In this document: positions 1 to 8,630 of the stretch, in pieces
Position numbering within the stretch: position 1 is the stretch's first letter
Layout: each line of letters starts with the position of its first letter
NCBI RefSeq assembly: GCF_020966635.1
Contig: NZ_JAJKFQ010000005.1
Coordinates: 1,390,481 to 1,454,480, forward strand
DNA: 64,000 nucleotides
Source: Stieleria sp. JC731
Lineage (GTDB): Bacteria; Planctomycetota; Planctomycetia; Pirellulales; Pirellulaceae
Reading direction: 5' to 3'
The notes under the pieces: model-generated
What the model saw: only the letters and a program-made list of their open reading frames with translations
Database searches by the model: none
What the model was told of the DNA's origin: nothing
Translations under genes and position numbers: made by a program

Positions 1-1
1 T

Positions 2-1039
2 TCGGGTGGTGCGGCAACGGGTGCGACGTTGTTGAACGATTTGACGATCAACACGACGCCGTACGTTCCGGGCGATATGTTCGAATTGGTTGGTACCAAT
101 CCGGACGGTTCGACCTTTACCGTTGCATTGCCTGCGGATACGTCGACGATGCAAGATATCGTCGATACATTGAATGCGAACTTGGTTGATGCTGTCGCGT
201 CGCTACAGGCCGATGGGACTTTGGTCGTCACAGCGGATGATACAGGGGAAGCCTTCCTGAGTCTGACGTTGCGAGACGTTGCCGGGAACACCGGTGAAAC
301 GAACTTCTCTGGTAACTCGATGTTCATCAGCACCGAAGGTACCGATGGGGATTCTTTTGACGTGTCGATGGACATGTTCGACGAACGCGGTGAAAGTCAC
401 CGGATGACGTTTACCTTCACAAAAGATACGATCAACAACTGGTCTGTCAGTGCCAGTATCCCAAGTTCATCCGGAACGATGATCGACGATTCGGTGTTGA
501 ACCTGACGTTCAACGAAAACGGTAGTTACGCGATTGCCGGTATCAATGGTATCGGGGATGCGAATATCGAAGTTCAAATCAACGGTATTACGAACCCACA
601 AACGATCGAGCTGGATTTCAGCAAGATTAGTCACTTGGCGAGTGACTTTCTGATGACGCAAACGCAAGACGGTATCCCACCAGGGGCATTGTCATCGGTT
701 GCGGTGTCGACTTCGGGAGAATTGACTGGCTTGGCATCGAACGGACGTGCGTTGCCGCTGGCACAACTTGCGATCGCGAGTTTTCCGAACTCCAGCGCTC
801 TTGAAGCGGTCGGTGCGAACTATTTCCAACAGTCGATCAGTAGTGGTGATGCGGCATTGGGACTTGGTGCAACCGGCAGCCGTGGTCAAATCATGGGCGG
901 ACAATTGGAGCGTTCCAACGTCGACATTGCTCTCGAATTCACGCAGTTGATCGTTGCCCAGCGAGGCTTCAGTGCAAACGCACGAACGATTACCGTTTCC
1001 GATGAAATGCTCGAAGAACTGACCAACATCATTCGGTAG
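2..1039 (+). CDS. flgE: Flagellar hook protein FlgE, C-terminal part (5' truncated by window edge)
   Basis: The reading frame is already open at the first bases, so the true start lies upstream of the window. FlgE polymerises into the extracellular hook joining the flagellar basal body to the filament. The final 35 residues carry the conserved flagellar rod/hook C-terminal helix (SNVDIALEFTQLIVAQRGFS, then ANARTITVSDEMLEELTNII), which packs in the inner core. The preceding region has the Gly/Asn/Thr-rich beta composition of hook domains D1/D2, including SFDVSMDMFDERGESHRM, typical of the FlaE-like domain. It could be another hook-basal-body paralogue (FlgF/FlgG), but the size of the D2-like part favours FlgE. 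No other flagellar gene follows, so this is probably the end of its transcription unit. Confidence 0.85.
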   Translation, partial: SGGAATGATLLNDLTINTTPYVPGDMFELVGTNPDGSTFTVALPADTSTMQDIVDTLNANLVDAVASLQADGTLVVTADDTGEAFLSLTLRDVAGNTGETNFSGNSMFISTEGTDGDSFDVSMDMFDERGESHRMTFTFTKDTINNWSVSASIPSSSGTMIDDSVLNLTFNENGSYAIAGINGIGDANIEVQINGITNPQTIELDFSKISHLASDFLMTQTQDGIPPGALSSVAVSTSGELTGLASNGRALPLAQLAIASFPNSSALEAVGANYFQQSISSGDAALGLGATGSRGQIMGGQLERSNVDIALEFTQLIVAQRGFSANARTITVSDEMLEELTNIIR

Positions 1040-1056
1040 TCGTCTTTTGAGCTTTA

Positions 1057-1119
1057 AGTAGCAGCCTGTTTGCACCGGATCTGATCGGTGAATTCCGATC
1101 GGAGAACAGGCGAGCTACT
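1057..1119. repeat. Large imperfect stem-loop downstream of flgE
   Basis: AGTAGC plus GCCTGTT (1057-1062, 1064-1070) pair with AACAGGC plus GCTACT (1105-1111, 1114-1119), leaving small bulges. An inner hairpin GATCGG/CCGATC (1083-1088, 1095-1100) sits inside. No T-run follows, so it is a poor intrinsic terminator and looks more like a REP-type element. The AGCAGCCTGTT arm recurs at 25471. Confidence 0.6.
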
Positions 1120-1304
1120 TGGCGGACGAGCCGTTTTTCATTTCCAAGTTGGCTCTAAAATCGAAGACACGCACAAGCCAAAGTTGACTGTGCGCCGTCG
1201 TGTAGCGAGCCAAAGGAAACGCGTGACCGGTCGCGATAGAAACCTATCGCCGATGACGCTTGGTGCGACTCGGTATCTGGATTGGGTAATTGGTGCAAAT
1301 CCGC

Positions 1305-1340
1305 AAGCGGGCAAAACAATCTTCGCCCGCTTTCGTTTTG
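1305..1340 (+). terminator. Probable intrinsic terminator for the flgE side
   Basis: Perfect 8-bp stem AAGCGGGC (1305-1312) / GCCCGCTT (1324-1331) with a 11-nt loop, followed by the T-rich TCGTTTTG. It lies between the convergent flgE and the small exported protein gene. The 1040-1346 stretch otherwise contains only the stem-loop at 1057. Confidence 0.55.
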
Positions 1341-1346
1341 CCTTGA

Positions 1347-1565
1347 TTACATGATGCCGCCGTGAGTCCGGATCGGAGTCATGTGGCTGGGCGAATCGAG
1401 AAACCAGAATCGCTCCCACTCGTCCAGAATCGAACGCATGTCTTCAGAGGTGTAAAGCAACTGCTGAACGCGACGTTCGGGCTTTGGTGAATAGATCGGC
1501 AGCATGCAACCGACGGTGCTACCGACGCAAGCCGCGAGCAAAGTAATTTGGAACAGACGACGCAT
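1347..1565 (-). CDS. Small exported protein, possible lipoprotein (72 aa)
   Basis: A 72-residue protein that I do not recognise by family. It starts with a clear signal peptide (MRRLFQ, then a hydrophobic stretch LLAACVGSTVGC). The cysteine near residue 20 sits where a lipobox cysteine would, but Thr at -3 makes the lipobox weak. The mature part is short, with an aromatic patch ERFWFLDSP. It lies just upstream of no obvious partner; the HU-type gene behind it has the same orientation 56 bp away. The signal peptide and the well-placed ATG argue that it is real. Function unknown. Confidence 0.6.
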   Translation of the reverse strand: MRRLFQITLLAACVGSTVGCMLPIYSPKPERRVQQLLYTSEDMRSILDEWERFWFLDSPSHMTPIRTHGGIM

Positions 1566-1621
1566 GGGACGTTCCTCCGTGAACGTTTCTCGTTATTGCA
1601 GTGCCGGTTGTCGGACGCTGT

Positions 1622-2005
1622 TCAATCCTCGTCCCAGCGACCGGAAATCTTGTTGGCGTTATCGTTGGCTGCGAGGTGCGTTTTCGCGATCTCATCGGCT
1701 GAGCTCAGTGGCTCCTGGCCTTCAAGATCTGCTTCTTGCACACGGGCCTCCATGTACTTTCCAGGTTTAAAGGTAACAACATGCTTCTCTGGCACGATCA
1801 CCTCATCCCCTGTTCGCGGATTTCTCGCTCTGCGAGATGCCCGCGGTTTGACTTCGAAGACGCCAAAGTTCCGTAGCTCGATTCTGCCATCACGCACAAG
1901 CGTGTCGATGATCGAGTCAAACGTCCGTTGGACAATCTTCTTTGTCTGTTGTTGTGTGAGGCCTACCTCGTCAGAAATCGTTCGAACGATATCTTTCTTG
2001 GTCAC
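1622..2005 (-). CDS. HU/IHF family DNA-binding protein
   Basis: Nucleoid-associated, DNA-bending protein. The first 95 residues are a complete HU/IHF fold: [18 protein letters not shown] helix pair, then the dimer core [16 protein letters not shown] and the DNA-binding beta arm with the diagnostic [15 protein letters not shown], closing with VTFKPGKYM. About 30 extra residues form an acidic/polar C-terminal tail (to GRWDED), making it longer than the usual ~90 residues. The start is GTG, chosen because MTKKD aligns with family N-termini; a GGGAG stands about 10 nt upstream. HU and IHF subunits cannot be told apart here. Confidence 0.93.
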   Translation of the reverse strand: MTKKDIVRTISDEVGLTQQQTKKIVQRTFDSIIDTLVRDGRIELRNFGVFEVKPRASRRARNPRTGDEVIVPEKHVVTFKPGKYMEARVQEADLEGQEPLSSADEIAKTHLAANDNANKISGRWDED

Positions 2006-2439
2006 TCCCGACTCCCGTAAACGCTACACCTGAGTCCCAAAGGACGCCGGGTAAACGATGTAACCCTTTGCCGCTCTTGAGGTTAAGGATGAAAGCATAG
2101 GTTGAGGGCAGGCGGTCGTCAAGTCGGCGCCAAGATGTTGCCCGGCACGACCGAATCGACGATTCGGACCTCTCACGGTTGATTCATCGACGTTTGCACC
2201 GCCAATCTTGATACATTCGGCAGAACCCGCAGAATTTGTCGAACCGGCGGGATCGTACGTCTTAGACGTTATTGGTGCAGGGAACCCGGTAAATCCGTTC
2301 CAGAATACGAAAACAGCCAGCGACGCGTTTGGTTGCGTCACTGGCCGTTTGTTGGCTTCGCATCGGTCAATGGTGATGCGATAGATGTCGACTTCTGTGT
2401 TTAGTCGCTTGTTTGATCAATCGAGCCGACAGTTCGAGG
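2006..2439. other. Intergenic stretch, nothing recognised
   Basis: Between the HU gene and the next same-strand gene. A 105-codon open frame exists on the minus strand, but its composition is not protein-like and it has no recognisable motif. No RNA gene or terminator was identified. Confidence 0.4.
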
Positions 2440-3564
2440 TTAGCGAAGCGCGCTGTAGAGGCTGCGCTTGCTTGCTTTGGGAACTGCGATCGGTGCCGGT
2501 TGCACATCGAACGGGATCATCGCGACGTGGTTAGCCATAAATGCTTGACCGCCATTGATCGATCGCGAGTTTTGCGAATTCAGGGCGCTGAACTCATTCA
2601 TCACTCGGCGGATCTCTGGTGCGTATTCAAATTGTCCGTTGGGCAATTCTCGGCCGAGAGATTCAAAGCTGCCGATGGTCACAACCGAGCTATCGCGGTC
2701 GTGATACTGGTATGCTTCGTGTCCTTGTTTGCGTAGAGCTTTGACCATCTTGTCAGCCTGGCGAGCGAATTGATCCATTCGTTCAGCGCTGGGTTTGAAC
2801 TTGTCAGAATTCTTCGCACCTTCGATGGTTCCGCAAGCGCCAAAGGTTCGGACGACGACGGTGAATTTGCCATCGTTTTCCAGAAGGCTGTATTTCATGC
2901 CTTCGTTCAGTTCTTGGACAAAGGAATCAACTTCGGGTTGTTGAAAAAAGTCTTCCGGGAGCAGCGGGTTGCGTGTCAGGAAGGCCGTAGACATCGGATT
3001 GCGAGAGCGGCCTTTGGCCGATTTGAACAACTTTTGCCCGAACGATTTGATCATGGATGCAGGGTTGGCCGCATCGCTTTCGTCACTTTCGAGGGCTTCC
3101 TTCTGGAACACGTCCAGCTGAGCAGTTTTCAGTTTCTCTAGGTCGGTGTCGATGCTTTCGTGATTGACAGTGTCGTATTCGCCAACCAGGACGGCATAGG
3201 CTTCGTATTGGTGTGGGTTCGCGTAACGCATACGGCGTCCGGTGGATGCGTCGCGGTCAACGGTGCCCGTAAAGTTGAAGTCTTCTTTGTAGATGAAAGC
3301 CGGCAACCGCAGCTTGCTGCGAATCTCAATTGCGGCGGCTTGGGCGTCTTCTTTGGCGTCTTCGCCTATGAAAGTTGTTGCCAATAGCAGCCAGGGGCCG
3401 TCTTCTTCGGTAAGCACGTACGAGTCAGCTTTGTCGATTGGCTTTGCTTTGCCAAACAAACGCATCAGGCTTGGAGGTGCGGCGACGGCGGCTGGACCCA
3501 CAACGATTGCCGAAAGGCAGACGGTGCAGAGGAGGGAAAGCGTTCGTCGTGAGGGACGTAACAT
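2440..3564 (-). CDS. Exported protein of unknown function (374 aa)
   Basis: I do not recognise the family. The ATG giving MLRPSRRTLSLLCTVC was chosen, 18 codons inside the longest frame, because it yields a textbook signal peptide ending near AAVAA. The mature part is alpha/beta in character, starting with LMRLFGKAKPIDKADSYVLT and containing a segment TMVKALRKQGHEAYQYHDRD-like (ADKMVKALRKQGHEAYQYHD) followed by VVTIGSFES. That resembles a sporulation-related-repeat style fold, in which two short halves bind glycan, but the match is only impressionistic. It likely acts in the periplasm. The next upstream gene, also minus, is the vWA protein 178 bp away. Confidence 0.7.
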   Translation of the reverse strand: MLRPSRRTLSLLCTVCLSAIVVGPAAVAAPPSLMRLFGKAKPIDKADSYVLTEEDGPWLLLATTFIGEDAKEDAQAAAIEIRSKLRLPAFIYKEDFNFTGTVDRDASTGRRMRYANPHQYEAYAVLVGEYDTVNHESIDTDLEKLKTAQLDVFQKEALESDESDAANPASMIKSFGQKLFKSAKGRSRNPMSTAFLTRNPLLPEDFFQQPEVDSFVQELNEGMKYSLLENDGKFTVVVRTFGACGTIEGAKNSDKFKPSAERMDQFARQADKMVKALRKQGHEAYQYHDRDSSVVTIGSFESLGRELPNGQFEYAPEIRRVMNEFSALNSQNSRSINGGQAFMANHVAMIPFDVQPAPIAVPKASKRSLYSALR

Positions 3565-3742
3565 CGGAGGATCCCCGGAAACGAGTTGGTGGATTGACAA
3601 CTCGTCAGGCAGTACCAAATCGACAACCAGTCGCGAAAGACCGGTCGACGATTTTCGTACAATTCGATCCTACGTTTTGCAGAAAGACGCCTCGTCCGAC
3701 ATTCACTAATGCGAGGAGTCTAAACCGAATCGCTGTTTAGGT

Positions 3743-5842
3743 TTACAGCTTAGGGATTGGACGCTGCGGAGCCTGTTTTTGGATCATCCGCTTCTGATCG
3801 TCACTTGGAGGGCGGGGGTTATTGTTGTTATTACCTGGATTCCGCGGAGCGGGAGGCGAAAGGTCGGTGAACTTTTCCGTCCATTTCCAACCAATTGGGA
3901 CTTCCAGTTCCTTTGAGGCCAACAATGCCCATGGAGTGTTAGGGTGGTCGCTGATGACCGATTCGAGAAGCATTTTTGCAGTTTCGGCTTCGCGTTTCCA
4001 ACGGCTACCGACACTGACTTCGTCACTGGGTTGAAGCAACCACGTATTGTTTTTGTCGTCTTCAAAAGCCATACCTAGCTTGGCTTTCGCCAGCATCGCG
4101 TTATAGGTTTCGGTTCGTACTTTTTGGGCGAGTACACGTCCCATCGCTAAGTCATAGCCGGCTTTCCAGCGTGGGCTGTCTTCTTTCTCGCGGTGGTCCA
4201 TGCCAGGCTGTAGGGCAAACGCCATTTGTACCAACGGTTGTTCCAGGCGTGCCGCTTGCTGTTGAGCTTGGGTCAGTTCTGTTGATAGGCGGGCTTGGTC
4301 GACGCCCAAGAATTCCAAGCGTGGCTTTGTAATACCGGTCGCTGGCTTCATTTGGGCGGTTGTTACCAGAGCTTTGCGCAGCGGGCTGGTTTGAACCTTC
4401 GTCATGTAGTCACGGGGTGACAGGTAGTCCGGCCGATACCGTGACATCGCGACTGGATCGAAGAAGTATTCCATGTCAGACGCATAGGCAGCGACCTCGC
4501 GGCGTCGGACTTGGCGAGCAACGTTTCTGTTGGGGTGAACGTTGAAGTAGATCCCGCCGGTTTCATAACTCAGCCGAGTCAACGCGTAGGGACCGAAGCC
4601 ACTATCGATAGTCGGTTCTTGCGAGAAATCTGCGGTGAATGGCAGCTGAACACGTTCCGGCATGTAGGATTCCGGGCCTTGATCGACGGCAGCCCAACGA
4701 GGTGTCTGGTCAAATTCGGGGTCGGGATCGACATACTTAACCAATGTCTCGGCACGGCCGAAGGGGGCGGGAACGCCGATTACGTGAACCGGCATTCCGT
4801 ATTTGCGGCACATCGAAATCGCGTCTTCGACTTGCATGTCGTCGTCGCCTTTTTCATCGGTAACAACGATAAGAAGCACGTTTCGCTGTGGTCCGTTGCC
4901 ACCACGACTGACACGCAGTGACTTGTACTCGTCAGCGGCCCGTCGAACCGCGGAAAAGACTCGTTCGACCCCGGACGTATCGGTTTCGATGTTGTCGACA
5001 ACGGCTTTGATTTCGTCGATATCTTCGGTCGGCGTTTCGGTGTAAAGCGTGATGTTGTCACCGAATCCGATCACCGAATTTAGTAGCGGCGCGTCATGAT
5101 TCATCCCGCGTTTTTTGGACGCCAACTTTTCTTCCTCGCTTTTCTTGCCAAGGATTCCAAGTTCGTCGTAGATGCGGTCAAAGCGATCTCGGATCTCACG
5201 GCGTTGTCGGTGCAGAGAGCCACTTTGGTCGAAAAGCCAGACGATAAGTGTCGGACGTTCTTCCATCGACTGCAAGATTTCGTACGTCAGGCGGTCGACA
5301 GCGCCCGATGCTCCGGTTTCACCTTCGCCCACGGTGCCTTTCCGATTGACCAGCCGGTCCATTGGAGCCATCGGCTGCGAGAAGATCCGATTGACTTCGA
5401 TGTCGCCCATATCAGACATTTCGAGTTCGACTGGGCTAGGGATTTCCGCCATCTCGGCGAACATTTCCGCTGAAGCTTCGGCCATGTCGGACTCAGCGGA
5501 TGCGTTGGCTCCCGGAGCCATTTCAGGGATTTCGCTGTAGACGACTTCTTCGATGATCGGCTCGGATTCGGTTTCGACCGGTGGCGAAACGATGACGACC
5601 GGATCGTCTTCTTCAAAGATTTGGGTGGGCATGATCGCCAACGCGGCGATGATCAGGATATGGACAGCCATGCTGCCGAAGAGAGCCGCTGATTCATCGG
5701 TTTGCAGAACCGCTTCCTCCTCAAGCTCCTCCTCGCTCCAGGCATCGACTTCGCCCGAATCCACGTCATCATCGTGCGCCATCGCATCATCAGCATGACG
5801 AAGGTCTTCTGGGTCGGGTGATTCCGATTTGCTAAGTCCCAT
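3743..5842 (-). CDS. Membrane-anchored von Willebrand factor A domain protein (699 aa)
   Basis: An acidic cytoplasmic N-terminus (many D/E, residues 10-50) leads into one membrane segment near residues 52-72 (GSMAVHILIIAALAIMP), then an acidic/Met-rich linker. The vWA domain begins near residue 200 with the MIDAS motif DQSGS and continues with LLIVVTDEKGDD, so it should bind a divalent metal and a protein ligand. The C-terminal third is helical and charged, ending in a Pro/Asn-rich tail (NPGNNNNNPRPP). The start MGLSKSE was preferred over one 29 codons upstream because the longer version adds a non-conserved-looking segment. The membrane helix has Ser and His four residues apart (S57, H61), as in TonB. 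Function unknown. Confidence 0.8.
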   Translation of the reverse strand: MGLSKSESPDPEDLRHADDAMAHDDDVDSGEVDAWSEEELEEEAVLQTDESAALFGSMAVHILIIAALAIMPTQIFEEDDPVVIVSPPVETESEPIIEEVVYSEIPEMAPGANASAESDMAEASAEMFAEMAEIPSPVELEMSDMGDIEVNRIFSQPMAPMDRLVNRKGTVGEGETGASGAVDRLTYEILQSMEERPTLIVWLFDQSGSLHRQRREIRDRFDRIYDELGILGKKSEEEKLASKKRGMNHDAPLLNSVIGFGDNITLYTETPTEDIDEIKAVVDNIETDTSGVERVFSAVRRAADEYKSLRVSRGGNGPQRNVLLIVVTDEKGDDDMQVEDAISMCRKYGMPVHVIGVPAPFGRAETLVKYVDPDPEFDQTPRWAAVDQGPESYMPERVQLPFTADFSQEPTIDSGFGPYALTRLSYETGGIYFNVHPNRNVARQVRRREVAAYASDMEYFFDPVAMSRYRPDYLSPRDYMTKVQTSPLRKALVTTAQMKPATGITKPRLEFLGVDQARLSTELTQAQQQAARLEQPLVQMAFALQPGMDHREKEDSPRWKAGYDLAMGRVLAQKVRTETYNAMLAKAKLGMAFEDDKNNTWLLQPSDEVSVGSRWKREAETAKMLLESVISDHPNTPWALLASKELEVPIGWKWTEKFTDLSPPAPRNPGNNNNNPRPPSDDQKRMIQKQAPQRPIPKL

Positions 5843-6790
5843 GGTTATTCCGACCTCTTCCGTCCTTAATTCATTCGAATCAGATGAATCTCTGACCACA
5901 AAGCTCTGACCGCAGTGCGAATGCAACAACAGTCCAAAATCGGCGCCGAACGATTTTGGGACCGCCGTGGATCCACTTCATTCTAACTGAGACCGTGAAA
6001 ATGTACGAGCGAAGCTTTGCCCCCTCGATTGATTGCTCGATCGAGACAAGGGCTGATGACCGGTCAGATAAGTGCCTAGGGCCAGCTCCGGCAGCTGGCA
6101 AATCGGCGAAATCCGGTCATTTGCCCAATTCCTAGGGTCTCTGCGGGCTAGCTACGGGGACTCGTCCCTTTAAACGTCTATTCCAAAAACGCGCCGAACC
6201 GTTCAATTGTACACAAATGGTGGTTTTACTTTTGGAAGTTTGTCAGGTTGTGCGTGTCTGGCAGAAGCTGACACGAAATACGCCGAATCGATGCCTGAAA
6301 TCGCTGTCGAGGCAACGGTCGATTGGTACAGAAGGGGGGTGGTTATCAACCTTGTCACAGCAACGCTACATACACAGTGACGCTACATACACAGTGGCGC
6401 CGCTGAGACAGTGACGCTACAGAGACAGTGACCCAACAGCCAGCCGGCGTAGGCGAAGCAACCCGTCACTGAAGGCAGGTCTGAGTTTGGAGGTCCCCCC
6501 TGGGGAGCTGCCGGCTGGTCCGGTTGATTTAACCCCCTCAAGTTATCGGGGGATTCGGACTAAACTTTAATTGCCGTCCAAGGACTGTGAATGCAGCGTT
6601 TGCGTACGGCTCGTGAAACGGCGTGCTCGTGCAGTGGCGTGCGTGCTCAAGCAGTAGCGCGTACTTGCGGCAGCTAATAGGCCGCCGTTGCCGAAGAGAC
6701 GCGATCCGTTCGCGAACTTTGTGCGTGTCGATGTGGCATCGAACTAAGTTAAAAACAGCAAGACATCACTTCATTGGCTAGGTCAGATTT
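5843..6790. other. Long divergent intergenic region with a 17-bp tandem repeat
   Basis: About 950 bp between the divergent vWA and phosphatase genes, so promoters of both probably lie here. The distinct structure is the five-unit 17-bp repeat listed separately. A weaker 20-bp direct repeat (CGTGCTCGTGCAGTGGCGTG / CGTGCTCAAGCAGTAGCGCG) occurs near 6620-6660. No convincing gene was found. Confidence 0.5.
6357..6441. repeat. 17-bp tandem repeat, five units
   Basis: Consecutive 17-nt units begin at 6357, 6374, 6391, 6408 and 6425. Consensus is ACAGTGACGCTACATAC; every unit starts with ACAG, and units 2-5 start with ACAGTG. The last unit is the most diverged. The array lies about 350 bp upstream of the phosphatase start. 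Confidence 0.85.
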
Positions 6791-7462
6791 GTGAGTGAAA
6801 GGCTCATCGCGATTGGTGACATCCATGGTTGTCGATTGGCATTGGAACGATTGATCGACGAAATCCAGCCTCAGCCAAACGACACGATTGTGACACTTGG
6901 CGATTACATCGATCGTGGTGAAGACTCCAAGGGAGTGTTGGATGTTTTGATTCGCTTGGCAGAGCGAACGAAAGTCGTCGGCATCCTCGGTAATCATGAA
7001 GAGATGATGTTAGAGGTGCTTAACCATGGCGCGGCCCATCATGCTTGGTTGCGTTACGGCGGCGTCGAAACACTTGAAAGCTATGGCTTCGACGGCGACT
7101 TGGATTTCCTGCCTGATTCACACAAGGACTTTCTCGGTTCATTGGGTGACTTTTACGTGCACGGAGAATTCTTCTTCACCCATGCTGCGTATGATCCCGA
7201 GGTTGATTTTGAGCAGCAGGAAATCGAGATGCTGCGTTGGTATTCATTGACCGGTGGTATTCCGGCTAAACACAAAAGTGACAAAGTCGCAGTCGTCGGA
7301 CACACGGCGAACCGAGATGGTGAAATCTTGGACGCAGGTCACTTGGTCTGTATCGATACGTATTGCTACGGCGGTGGCTGGCTGACCGCGATGGAGATGA
7401 ATACCCGTCAGATCTGGCAGGCGGATAAAAAGGGGCGGCTTAACAGCCAAATCACTTCGTAG
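6791..7462 (+). CDS. PPP-family metallophosphoesterase (serine/threonine protein phosphatase-like)
   Basis: A 223-residue single-domain enzyme with the three signature motifs of the PPP phosphoesterase family in order: GDIHG (residues 9-13), GDYIDRG (37-43) and GNHE (67-70), which coordinate two metal ions. A distal His in VVGHTANRDGEIL completes the site. The length and the C-terminal CIDTYCYGGGWLTAMEM match bacterial PphA/PrpE-like protein phosphatases, though ApaH-like or other phosphoester substrates cannot be excluded. No signal peptide is present, so it is cytoplasmic. The start is GTG. It appears monocistronic. Confidence 0.9.
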   Translation: MSERLIAIGDIHGCRLALERLIDEIQPQPNDTIVTLGDYIDRGEDSKGVLDVLIRLAERTKVVGILGNHEEMMLEVLNHGAAHHAWLRYGGVETLESYGFDGDLDFLPDSHKDFLGSLGDFYVHGEFFFTHAAYDPEVDFEQQEIEMLRWYSLTGGIPAKHKSDKVAVVGHTANRDGEILDAGHLVCIDTYCYGGGWLTAMEMNTRQIWQADKKGRLNSQITS

Positions 7463-7554
7463 CTTGCGTTCGATGCTGGTGACCCGATCGGTGCGGTCTT
7501 TCGCCGAGTCGACGCGTGGATTGCCAGCGAACTTCTGGTTGCGTCTAGTTGAAG

Positions 7555-8223
7555 TTAACGACGCCTTCGAATCGTCATCCCGCAGCAAATCAATCCCAGT
7601 AGTGCAAGTGAACTCGGTTCGGGAATCGCTGTCGCGGTGATCGTGACGGTTCCTGCTTGGGAGTTCACTTCGTCCAAGAACGATGCTTCGCCAAATGAAT
7701 TGGTGAAGACTGTTGCGAAGGGATCGATCGAGACTTCATACATGTCGCCAAGTGTTGCACCCGCTGACGTAGTACCGAGCGCATGTTGTAACTCGATCCG
7801 AGCGATCAAGGTTCCTGGTGCGGCAACCTCGTCTTCAAAATCGGCAGTCAGGTCGACGATGAAGATCAATTCGCCTGATGGATCAACGTCAGTAGCATTC
7901 CCGCCAATGCCCGACACAACGTCACTGTTTTCAAAGAACACGTAGTCCGCGTCTTCTAAGTAGGCTTCGGATTGCGAATTGACAAACGTGAGCGACGAGT
8001 CACCTGATTGGGTGATTGGCAGAATTTCGATAACCAGTTCGATTTCTGCTATCGATTCCGTTGCCGAAGATTCGTTGACAAAGACGTCCAGTGACAATGT
8101 TCCTTCTGGACTTATCGAACCATTGCCTACTGACAGTGCGAGGTCTGCGAAAGCGGGGGATGCGAATGTAAAAGTGGCCCACAGCAATGCCGCTGCCATC
8201 CCATACGTTTTTGTTTCTTTCAT
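7555..8223 (-). CDS. PEP-CTERM sorting domain protein (exported)
   Basis: The start MKETKTYG gives a signal peptide ending near PAFA; a longer frame to 8547 exists but puts 108 residues before the signal and is rejected. The mature region is beta-rich and acidic (DLALSVGNGSISPEGTLSLD), resembling a cohesin-like or other extracellular beta-sandwich. The C-terminus is a classic PEP-CTERM tail: IPEPSSLALLG, a short hydrophobic stretch, then IRRRR. In the known system such proteins are processed by an exosortase and sorted to the cell surface; no exosortase gene is in this window. Function of the body is unknown. Confidence 0.88.
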   Translation of the reverse strand: MKETKTYGMAAALLWATFTFASPAFADLALSVGNGSISPEGTLSLDVFVNESSATESIAEIELVIEILPITQSGDSSLTFVNSQSEAYLEDADYVFFENSDVVSGIGGNATDVDPSGELIFIVDLTADFEDEVAAPGTLIARIELQHALGTTSAGATLGDMYEVSIDPFATVFTNSFGEASFLDEVNSQAGTVTITATAIPEPSSLALLGLICCGMTIRRRR

Positions 8224-8630
8224 CAAACCAACCACCACAGCAATACGGAAAACTTGATAAGGAGCGTGCCACATCGGTCTCGGTGCGGACCGCGGAGTGT
8301 CTCGGCAATTTTGTTCACGCATGGATTCATCAGGCTCACGCGTTTTAGGCCAGAACCCATCGGAGCAAACTGCGGTGTCTGTTGTTTTCAAACAGGACTC
8401 ACCGGCCCCAGTGTGACAGGCAAAATCTGCACTGGTCTCTAAGGTGTCCGTTGGACTGGCCGCTACACTGCCGGAGTGGACGCTGCCTGATAGAATAGTT
8501 GCAACGACAGTGACAGTGTTCGAATTTTGTGGATCGCCGATTCGCAAATTTTTACCCCACCGTCATCTGAGCGTTGGTTGGGTTCGGCAGGGCCTTCCAA
8601 CGGGTGAACTCAGCCAGACTCCGAAGCAAC
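8224..8630. other. Divergent intergenic region
   Basis: It separates the PEP-CTERM gene (minus) from the TIGR03790-type gene (plus) and should hold both promoters. No specific site was recognised. Confidence 0.4.

Noticed and set aside
2024-2341. 105-codon minus-strand open frame near the HU gene
   Set aside because: No motif, poor composition, and no ribosome binding site; looks like an intergenic chance frame.
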